64,000 nucleotides of DNA from Marinobacter oulmenensis (GTDB lineage Bacteria; Pseudomonadota; Gammaproteobacteria; Pseudomonadales; Oleiphilaceae). The first letter of the stretch is position 1; each line of letters starts with the position of its first letter. The DNA lies in the NCBI RefSeq assembly GCF_014201735.1, contig NZ_JACHFE010000009.1:62001-126000 (forward strand), given 5' to 3'. This document shows positions 9,214-15,685 of the stretch, one piece after another. The notes under the pieces were generated by a model that made no database searches, was not told the DNA's origin, and worked only from the letters and a program-made list of their open reading frames with translations. A program made the translations under genes and the position numbers.

Positions 9214-9654
9214 GAGGGTTGATGAGCGTTGCTGCTGGTCTTAAGATGCTCAAAAAGATAAGCAGAGCCCCTTTTGGAACCCGGTCATAATACGAAAAAT
9301 GACGACTCCTGTCAGGCTTGATAGCTGTAGTAGCTTCAGCCCAAAGGAAAGTCGCTCATCAGCGCCACTGGATAGCTTCATAGCATGTTCTCCAATGCCG
9401 ATATGTACCTTGCGGGATTTTTCAGGGTGAAACCGCTAAGAATTCTGGGGTGAGGCCAGCAGAGATTAGACTGGCACGGTTTCGATGCTTTCAGTCTTAC
9501 TCAACGTGGCACCTTGGTGGGGATGATTTCGGCGCTAGCCCGGTCTCCTGCAACAGGACTATCTCGTTTTCACAATAGGACTTTTCGTCCCCGGTCAGGT
9601 TAATATTTGGAGGGATAGTTGCATCGGATTAGGAAAACGGGCTGAGACCAGACC
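9214..9654. other. long intergenic stretch between divergent operons
   Basis: This is the main part of the only gap above 300 bases (9159-9654). Apart from the tandem repeat at its left end and one possible small reading frame (9250-9381, minus), I see no gene. It is richer in A+T than its neighbours and must hold the promoters of both divergent operons, but no convincing sigma-70, sigma-54 or sigma-28 match was found. Confidence 0.5.
9250..9381 (-). CDS. possible 43-residue small hydrophobic protein
   Basis: A short frame starting MKLSSGADERLSFGLKLL with a GGAGAAC about 5 bases before the ATG. Its middle is hydrophobic (VVIFRIMTGF), hinting at a membrane peptide. There is no family recognition and no conservation evidence, so it may be chance. 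Confidence 0.25.
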   Translation of the reverse strand: MKLSSGADERLSFGLKLLQLSSLTGVVIFRIMTGFQKGLCLSF

Positions 9655-10401
9655 ATGAAACGACTGGCAAAGCGGCCAACGGAAAGCCCGATTTTGATCT
9701 TGGCTTTGGTCCAGGCGGCAACCACCTTCTTGCGAAACGGCCTGGCGAATGCGCTGGACCTGCCAGTTTGCCGGCGTGTGTCGGGCGGCGTCTGGAATCA
9801 GTACGAGGTACTCTCCCCGGTGGCTTTGGGCAGCATGCGTGATGACTGCGCAGTGGCCTACTCGCATGCACACCCGGACGCGCTCAATGTCAGGATTCTG
9901 AATGCTGCGCTCGACAAGGTTGTTGTCAACGTCCGCGATCCGCGCCAGGTCGTTGTTTCGTTGGTTCACTTTATCGACAATCATGTTGCCGGCAACCCGT
10001 CCTATTTTCGGGCCCATGGCTTACCCGATGATTACCTTAATCAACCGTTTGCCTGGAAGCTGGCTTATCACCTTGAGCATACATACCCTATGTTGGTGGA
10101 CTGGGTCCGCGGATGGACTGATATCGCCGATAGGGGGTGCGGGGATACCCGCTTCCTGGTGATCCAGCATAGCGAAATGAAAGCGGACCGGGTTGCTTTC
10201 TTCCGCCGAATTTACCGGTTTTACAATGTCTCCGATGTCGATGAGATTGAGGTGCCACCCGAACACGATGGGAAGAACCACAACTATTTTCGCTCGGGTC
10301 GAAACGATGAATGGCGGGATATCTTGTCCAGGCCACAGATTCAGTGGGTCAACGATGGCTTGCCTGAATCGCTGATGGAGCGGTTCCAGTGGGCGCGTTG
10401 A
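9655..10401 (+). CDS. sulfotransferase-fold protein
   Basis: A 248-residue protein with the outline of a cytosolic sulfotransferase. The 3'-phosphate-binding element NVRDPRQVVVSL matches the family R-D-P-R-D-x-x-x-S motif, and NYFRSGRNDEWRD resembles the C-terminal R-x-G-x-x-x-W-(K/R) element. The N-terminal 5'-phosphosulfate loop, normally P-K-S-G-T-T-W-L, reads V-Q-A-A-T-T-F-L at residues 19-26, so the key Lys and Ser are gone. It opens the plus-strand run containing a CysC-like kinase and phosphoramidate genes. It may bind a 3'-phosphonucleotide donor other than PAPS; that is inference. Confidence 0.65.
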   Translation: MKRLAKRPTESPILILALVQAATTFLRNGLANALDLPVCRRVSGGVWNQYEVLSPVALGSMRDDCAVAYSHAHPDALNVRILNAALDKVVVNVRDPRQVVVSLVHFIDNHVAGNPSYFRAHGLPDDYLNQPFAWKLAYHLEHTYPMLVDWVRGWTDIADRGCGDTRFLVIQHSEMKADRVAFFRRIYRFYNVSDVDEIEVPPEHDGKNHNYFRSGRNDEWRDILSRPQIQWVNDGLPESLMERFQWAR

Positions 10402-10423
10402 TCTCTATACAGAGTGAGAACAA

Positions 10424-11344
10424 ATGAATTTTTTTGTTGTTTGTACTCGCGGATGCACCGCGTCCCGTTGGTTGTCGAGAAGTCTGGAAAAACTGGAAGG
10501 TTTTGAGTGCTCGCATGGAACCAACAGCCTGACCGACTATGAGTCCAGCGAGTATTCGCGGGACGAGCTGATTGAATGCATCCACCGGGAATGGTTTGAA
10601 CGCCAGTCCACGTCCGTTGAGGGCTTTCTTCGATCCAACGTAAGAGATAATGCCAAGTGCTATTCTGGCAACGTCCATCGCTATCAGGTGGCCAGGCATG
10701 CCGCTCTCTTCGATCAGGCTCCCCATATTCCGGTGGCCAACGTTGTCAGGCATCCGGTGACATGGCTGGATTCCCGCACGGCGTTGTTCCGGTTTCTCAT
10801 GGAGTTCGTTCCGCATATCGGGCAGCAGTTGCACTACACTATTGTGTCAAATTTCGATGACCTGTGGCCATTCAGCAAGGAGTTCGGGGTTTCACTGACG
10901 GATCCGGAGGTGATGGCATTCGTGGCCAGTGTCGGAGCGCTGTATGAGCTCGAAAAAGACGCCCGTCTGATGCATCGCTACCCAACCTTCGCCATGGAGG
11001 ATGTCTGCGGCGACAGTGGGAGTTTCTCCCGCCTGGTGTCCGTGATTTCCAAGGGTGACCGACTGCCGTCAGAAGACGAACTGGCAGCGATATTCGGTTC
11101 AGGTCGCCTGCACCAGCACCGGTCCGCACCGGATCAAACCGAGGGGGAAACCTTTCGGGCGTGGCCAAGCTGGAAGCAGCGGTTGTCTGCGTGCATGTTT
11201 GTCAAGACAGGGTTACCCGAGCTTTATCATTCACTGGGGTACGACTGGTCGTTTTTGGATGCGGTTCCGGATTATGCGCAAGCCCCGGCGCTTGTCAGGC
11301 CCATGGCACCCTTTGGTCCTTACTGGATCTCCACTGATGACTAG
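10424..11344 (+). CDS. sulfotransferase-like protein
   Basis: A 306-residue protein that begins MNFFVVCTRGCTASRWLSRS, which resembles the 5'-phosphate loop of bacterial sulfotransferases (R-S-G-(T/S)-x-x-L). NVVRHPVTWLDSR resembles the 3'-phosphate-binding element, and the C-terminus has a W-x-x-W-K-Q-R stretch and a final tyrosine-rich helix often seen in the group. It lies 22 bases after the previous sulfotransferase-like gene and overlaps the E1-alpha gene by 8 bases. Donor and acceptor are unknown; transfer of sulfate or phosphoramidate to a glycan are both reasonable guesses. Confidence 0.6.
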   Translation: MNFFVVCTRGCTASRWLSRSLEKLEGFECSHGTNSLTDYESSEYSRDELIECIHREWFERQSTSVEGFLRSNVRDNAKCYSGNVHRYQVARHAALFDQAPHIPVANVVRHPVTWLDSRTALFRFLMEFVPHIGQQLHYTIVSNFDDLWPFSKEFGVSLTDPEVMAFVASVGALYELEKDARLMHRYPTFAMEDVCGDSGSFSRLVSVISKGDRLPSEDELAAIFGSGRLHQHRSAPDQTEGETFRAWPSWKQRLSACMFVKTGLPELYHSLGYDWSFLDAVPDYAQAPALVRPMAPFGPYWISTDD

Positions 11345-12269
11345 TGGTGACCGGTTCAATGCAGACCATCTGGGACTGTCACTCACTCAGGCGGAACGTC
11401 TGTATTTCCAGATGCGTCTGATCCGGGAGTTTGAAACCACGCTGCTGGATCTGTTCTCCCAGAATGCGGTGTTTGGAACCACCCATACCTGTCTGGGGCA
11501 GGAGGCCAACGCGGTAGCCATCATGGAGGCGCTCGACCGGAACATCGATACGGTCTGGAGCAACCACCGCTGTCACGGCCATTTCCTCGCCTATTGCGGT
11601 AAGGTCGCGGAGCTTTTCGCTGAGATTATGGGACGAGAACTGGGTGTGTGTGCCGGGCGTGGCGGCAGCCAGCACATCTGCTGGCACCGCTTTCACAGCA
11701 ATGGAGTTCAGGGTGGCATCGTCCCGCTGGCGCTTGGTACGGCCATGGCCGGGAAGGCGGAAGGGGCGGTGACGGTCGTTTTCCTTGGTGATGGTACCCT
11801 CGGCCAGGGCGTTGTGTACGAATGCCTTAATCTGGCAGCTTTGTGGCAACTACCGGTACTGTTTGTGCTTGAGGACAATGGGGTAGCCCAGACAACGCCT
11901 TCGGAACTGGTCTTTTCAGGGAATGCACAGGCAAGAGCAGAGGCCTTCGGCCTTGAAAGCGCTTACTCGGACACCTCCGAGGTTATGGCCTTGCACGCCA
12001 CGGCCAGTGACTTGATATCACGCATTCGTAACGGTGGCTCTCCCTGTTTCTGGCACATCCGGTCCGTGCGGCTGGGACCGCACAGCAAAGGTGATGATAC
12101 CCGCAGCCCCGAGCAGATGGCGGCACTGCAGCAACGAGACCCTGTGAGACTTAACGAACGGCTGGTGGATACGCCCCTACGCCTGGAGCAACGATGCAAG
12201 ACGATTATCAGGGAGGCCCTGGCGCAGGCCGAGGCCTCCCCCGTAAACGACGGGTCATTGACTGCCTGA
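11337..12269 (+). CDS. thiamine-pyrophosphate 2-oxoacid dehydrogenase E1, alpha subunit
   Basis: A 310-residue E1-alpha of the pyruvate/acetoin dehydrogenase type. The TPP motif runs from Gly151-Asp152-Gly153 to Asn181, and the family NHRCHGH segment is present. With E1-beta it should decarboxylate a 2-oxoacid and acylate a lipoyl group. The ATG at 11337 overlaps the previous stop; the frame is open further upstream only across the sulfotransferase-like gene. It is not beside aceF or lpd but beside a lipoyl-acyltransferase fusion (13186-14337), which suggests a specialised complex for a glycan rather than central metabolism. Confidence 0.88.
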   Translation: MTSGDRFNADHLGLSLTQAERLYFQMRLIREFETTLLDLFSQNAVFGTTHTCLGQEANAVAIMEALDRNIDTVWSNHRCHGHFLAYCGKVAELFAEIMGRELGVCAGRGGSQHICWHRFHSNGVQGGIVPLALGTAMAGKAEGAVTVVFLGDGTLGQGVVYECLNLAALWQLPVLFVLEDNGVAQTTPSELVFSGNAQARAEAFGLESAYSDTSEVMALHATASDLISRIRNGGSPCFWHIRSVRLGPHSKGDDTRSPEQMAALQQRDPVRLNERLVDTPLRLEQRCKTIIREALAQAEASPVNDGSLTA

Positions 12270-13174
12270 ACTCGGCTTTAGCGGAAATGATGGCCGCCGA
12301 TGATCGGATCATGTTCTGGGGGGAGGACATCCTTGACCCATACGGCGGTGCCTTCAAGGTTAGCCGCGGCCTGAGCAAGCGATTTGGCGAACGGGTGCTG
12401 ACCACCCCCATTAGTGAGGCCGCGATTGTGGGTATTGCCGCGGGCAGGGCTATGCGGGGGCTGCCGACCGTGGTGGAGATCATGTTTGGGGATTTCGTGA
12501 CATTGTGCGCGGACCAGATTGTTAATCACGCGACCAAGCTGCCTTGGGTCTATAACAACCAGGTGCAGGTTCCCCTGGTCATTCGCACACCCATGGGAGG
12601 GTACAGGGGGTATGGGGCGACCCACTCCCAGAGCCTTGAAAAGATGTTCTGTGGTGTTCCAGGGCTTACGGTGCTGGCGGTTAATTCATACACTGATCCG
12701 GGAGCATTGCTTCGCGAGGCGTTTGCCCTGGAAACGCCGGTACTGTTTGTCGAGCAGAAAATACTTTACGCGCGCTTCGTGGATGCCTTGCCTGTCGCCC
12801 CCGAGAAGCCTGACGTCGCCCTGGTGTGCTATGGCACAATGGTCGAGTTTTCTGTGCAGGCTGCGCACAGGCTGTCCCAGGAGGAAGAGGTCTATTGCAA
12901 GGTCGTCCCGGTGCAGCAGATCTGGCCTCTAGACGAGATGTCACTGGTTCGTGAATTGCAGTCAGCCGAGAGAGTCCTGGTCATTGAAGAAGGCACTAAC
13001 GGCTACGGATTCGGTGGAGAGTGTGCCCGTTTGTTGGCGCGCCTGGGGAAACCCATGGGGTTCGTAGCCGCCAACCCCCACCCCATCCCCAATTCCCGGG
13101 TCTATGAGGACCGTGCGCTGCCATCGGTAGATCGAATCGTCGAAAAGGCGATCCAGTTGTTTGAGCAAACCTAA
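12194..13174 (+). CDS. 2-oxoacid dehydrogenase E1, beta subunit
   Basis: A 326-residue transketolase-like E1-beta. Typical segments are DRIMFWGEDI near residue 37, TPISEAAIVGIAAGRAMRG, the pyrimidine-domain MPMGG-type element seen here as TPMGGYRG, and the C-terminal EEGTNGYGFGGE. The gene overlaps E1-alpha by 76 bases in another frame. No later in-frame start precedes the conserved CLNSALAEMM helix, so the overlap looks real and probably couples translation of equal amounts of the two subunits. It forms the heterotetrameric E1 with the upstream product. Confidence 0.88.
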   Translation: MQDDYQGGPGAGRGLPRKRRVIDCLNSALAEMMAADDRIMFWGEDILDPYGGAFKVSRGLSKRFGERVLTTPISEAAIVGIAAGRAMRGLPTVVEIMFGDFVTLCADQIVNHATKLPWVYNNQVQVPLVIRTPMGGYRGYGATHSQSLEKMFCGVPGLTVLAVNSYTDPGALLREAFALETPVLFVEQKILYARFVDALPVAPEKPDVALVCYGTMVEFSVQAAHRLSQEEEVYCKVVPVQQIWPLDEMSLVRELQSAERVLVIEEGTNGYGFGGECARLLARLGKPMGFVAANPHPIPNSRVYEDRALPSVDRIVEKAIQLFEQT

Positions 13175-13185
13175 AAGGCGGGAAC

Positions 13186-14337
13186 GTGACGAAAACGATC
13201 GATGTGGTCATTCCCAGGGCAAACACCAATGACGACCAGGCCAGAGTGGTTGAGGTGTGCGTCGAAAACGGCCAACGGGTGAGTGAGGGGGATCTACTTT
13301 TCACCATTGAGACCACCAAGTCGACGATTGATATTGAAGCCGAAGTCACCGGCACCATTCGGGATCTCTCGTTAGCGGCAGATGGTGTGGTGTCGGTCGG
13401 TCAGGTCGTGGCCAGTCTTTGGGTTGAGGGTGTCGGTGAGGCTGCTGGCAGGCCACCGTCGCCGGAGTCTGACGCTTCCGTCACTGGTCAATGGAGGATC
13501 ACAGCCCGGGCACGAAAACGCGCGAAGCAGTTGGGCGTCAAGCTCGAGGACCTGGAAGCTTCGGGCGTGACTGATGTGGCCTCTGTCGAACGATATTTTG
13601 CGCAGCAGCAATTGTCGAAAGCGCCCGATCAGGACCTGCCGCACTTTGACCGAAATGACTATCTATACCGCCTGGCTGGAAGGGAAGCCATCGTTTTTGG
13701 TGGTGGAGGCCACTCAGCGGTGGTCATGGATGCGCTGGCCCAGTTGGGCGTGAGTGTCGTGGGAGCGATTGATGATGTCCTTGACCTGGGGACGGAAGTA
13801 TTGCCCGGCCGGCATGTAGTGGACCGAGTTGCCAGGCTGGCGGACTTTCTCTATTCGCCGGACTCGGAGGTGCCCCGCCTTGCCTTTGTCGGTGTTGGCG
13901 GACAGACAGATAACCGGCCACGGGAACGGGTAGTCAACTTGCTCCAGGAAACAGGGTTCGAGTTACCGCCCCTGGTGCATCCCTCTGCAATTATCGGCGA
14001 GGCTGTGTCTATAGGCGCAGCAACCTGCGTGCTGGCGGGCTCTGTGATCGGTCCCCGCTGCCGCGTGGGGACCGGCGTGATTGTCAACCAGGCAGCCCAG
14101 CTTTGCCATGACGGTCAGGTAGCGGATTTTGCCCATCTCGCGCCCGGAGCGTTGGTGGCTGGGTGGTGTGGTATCGGTCGCAGGACTACCGTCGGTATGG
14201 GGGCGACGGTGATGGATCACATTAAGTTGGGTGAGGAGTGCTTGGTCCACAATGGCGCGGCCGTCACCGGCACGCTCGCCGATGGCCAAGAGTTGAGCCG
14301 CGGCGGCGAGCGTCGGCGGAGAGTATATGGGGGATAG
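13186..14337 (+). CDS. lipoyl domain + peripheral-subunit-binding domain + PglD/NeuD-type acyltransferase fusion
   Basis: A 383-residue three-part protein starting at GTG 13186. Residues 1-80 form a lipoyl domain with the swinging-arm lysine Lys45 in IETTKST. Residues about 104-140 (ITARARKRAKQLGV) resemble the peripheral-subunit-binding domain that holds E1 or E3 to E2. Residues about 165-383 are a PglD/NeuD-like sugar acyltransferase: Rossmann-like FGGGGHSAVVMDA, then hexapeptide beta-helix repeats with the likely catalytic His308 in CHDGQVADFAH. In a normal E2 the third part is a CoA acyltransferase of the CAT fold; here it is swapped. It probably passes an acyl group from the lipoyl arm to a sugar amine or hydroxyl. 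That reaction is inference; the domains are seen. Confidence 0.85.
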   Translation: MTKTIDVVIPRANTNDDQARVVEVCVENGQRVSEGDLLFTIETTKSTIDIEAEVTGTIRDLSLAADGVVSVGQVVASLWVEGVGEAAGRPPSPESDASVTGQWRITARARKRAKQLGVKLEDLEASGVTDVASVERYFAQQQLSKAPDQDLPHFDRNDYLYRLAGREAIVFGGGGHSAVVMDALAQLGVSVVGAIDDVLDLGTEVLPGRHVVDRVARLADFLYSPDSEVPRLAFVGVGGQTDNRPRERVVNLLQETGFELPPLVHPSAIIGEAVSIGAATCVLAGSVIGPRCRVGTGVIVNQAAQLCHDGQVADFAHLAPGALVAGWCGIGRRTTVGMGATVMDHIKLGEECLVHNGAAVTGTLADGQELSRGGERRRRVYGG

Positions 14338-14893
14338 CTTTGTGACCGGTACCGATGCGACCGTTTCTCCTGGCAGGGTTATCTGGATTACCGGCCTGTC
14401 TGGCGCTGGCAAGTCGACCGTGGCGCAGGCGCTGTGTGATCGTCTACTTTGGGCGGGTGTCAGCGTCACCCTGCTTGATGGCGATGAGTTGCGCGAGGTG
14501 TTCCAACCTCTGACAGCCCGCGGGGCGGGCTATGATATGGAAGGGCGACGCGCGCTTGCGTTGACCTACGCCCGTCTGTGTCAGCTCATGGCCCGTCAAG
14601 GGCAGACCGTCATCATCGCCACCATATCCCTTTTTGAAGAGGTCCACCGGTGGAATCGGGAAAATCTGCCAGGGTATCTGGAGGTTTTCCTCGATGTGCC
14701 GTTAAACGAACTGGAGCGGCGCGATCCCAAGTCGATCTATCGGAGCTACCGGTCGGGAGAGCTTACGCAGGTAGCGGGTCTGGATCTGGATGTGGATCTG
14801 CCGAAAGCCCCTGATCTTCATGTCACCGAAGAAGACTATCCAGCCGTGGACTCCATTGTCGGTGCCATTATTCGGCACATTGAAGCGAGGTAG
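14327..14893 (+). CDS. CysC-like kinase, probable cytidine diphosphoramidate kinase (Cj1415 type)
   Basis: A 188-residue APS-kinase family protein with P-loop GLSGAGKST and DGDELR. The substrate region reads YDMEGRRALALTYARLC, without the D-R-x-E-N-I-R-R stretch of true APS kinases. C. jejuni Cj1415 belongs to this family and phosphorylates the ribose 3'-OH of CDP-phosphoramidate, just as CysC does with APS. Cj1416, Cj1417 and Cj1418 equivalents follow in the same run, and no ATP sulfurylase is present, which favours the phosphoramidate role over sulfate activation. It overlaps the fusion gene by 11 bases. Confidence 0.78.
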   Translation: MGDSFVTGTDATVSPGRVIWITGLSGAGKSTVAQALCDRLLWAGVSVTLLDGDELREVFQPLTARGAGYDMEGRRALALTYARLCQLMARQGQTVIIATISLFEEVHRWNRENLPGYLEVFLDVPLNELERRDPKSIYRSYRSGELTQVAGLDLDVDLPKAPDLHVTEEDYPAVDSIVGAIIRHIEAR

Positions 14894-14895
14894 GA

Positions 14896-15681
14896 ATGAC
14901 CGGACTGCTAAAACCGGGTGAGTTTACTGGATTGGCCAAGAACTACTCATTGTACCGTCCAGATTACTGTCCTTCCGTGCTGGATGGGCTTTTGGGGCTG
15001 ATGGATAAACCGGTTTCAGAGCTGGATGCGGCCGATGTCGGGGCAGGGACCGGCATCTGGTCCCGTCAGGTGTTCAGGCAGGGGGTTCGTTCTCTGACCG
15101 CCGTGGAGCCCAATGAGGATATGCGCTTCCATGGAGAGGCTGACTCCCAGGGGCTCCCCATACAGTGGTTGGAGGGCAGTGCCGAAAACGTGCCACTGAC
15201 TGATAACAGTTGCGACTGGCTGAGTATGGCATCGAGTTTCCACTGGGCCGATTTTGACCGTGCGACGGCGGAGTTTCATCGTGTGCTGCGCCCTGGGGGC
15301 CGGTTTGTTGCTATCTGGAACCCGAGGCTGATTGAGGTGAATCCGCTTCTGGTGGAGATCGAGGACTATTTGAAATCCCTGAAACCGGATCTCAAGCGCA
15401 AGTCCTCCGGACGCTCCGGCATCACGGAGGGCCTGACCCAGCGACTCTGGGATTCGCCCTACTTTAACGATGTGGTTTATCTGGAAGGTCGTCACGTTAT
15501 TGAGATGAGCCCGGAAAGCTACATCGGTGTTTGGAAGTCCGTGAACGATTTACGGGTTCAGTTGGGGGAGGCGGGTTTCGCCCGCTTCCTGGCCTTTGTC
15601 GAGGAGCGGATCCAGGATGAGACCATGATCTCCGCTACTTACCTGACGCGGGCCTGGTCTGCTCGAAACCGGGGGCAGTAA
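14896..15681 (+). CDS. class I SAM-dependent methyltransferase
   Basis: A 261-residue Rossmann-fold methyltransferase with the SAM motif DVGAGTGIWSR near residue 47, EPNEDM as motif II, and a post-motif EFHRVLRPGGRFV. It starts 2 bases after the kinase stop and ends 4 bases before the glutamine-kinase-like gene. In C. jejuni the methyltransferases Cj1419 and Cj1420 stand in the same place and are assigned to O-methylation in methyl-phosphoramidate synthesis, so the same role is likely. Methylation of a sugar hydroxyl instead, as with VioM in P. syringae, is the main alternative. Confidence 0.78.
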   Translation: MTGLLKPGEFTGLAKNYSLYRPDYCPSVLDGLLGLMDKPVSELDAADVGAGTGIWSRQVFRQGVRSLTAVEPNEDMRFHGEADSQGLPIQWLEGSAENVPLTDNSCDWLSMASSFHWADFDRATAEFHRVLRPGGRFVAIWNPRLIEVNPLLVEIEDYLKSLKPDLKRKSSGRSGITEGLTQRLWDSPYFNDVVYLEGRHVIEMSPESYIGVWKSVNDLRVQLGEAGFARFLAFVEERIQDETMISATYLTRAWSARNRGQ

Positions 15682-15685
15682 CACA

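Noticed and set aside
9470..9530. Sigma-54-like TGGCAC boxes upstream of the sulfotransferase-like gene
   Set aside because: Neither has a GC element at the right spacing (-12 TTGC).
11337..13174. Central pyruvate or branched-chain 2-oxoacid dehydrogenase
   Set aside because: No CAT-domain E2 or lpd follows; the genes sit inside a glycan operon with a lipoyl-acyltransferase fusion.
14327..14893. Reading the CysC-like gene as APS kinase of sulfate assimilation
   Set aside because: No cysD, cysN or other sulfate gene is near, the family substrate motif differs, and the next genes match the phosphoramidate pathway.
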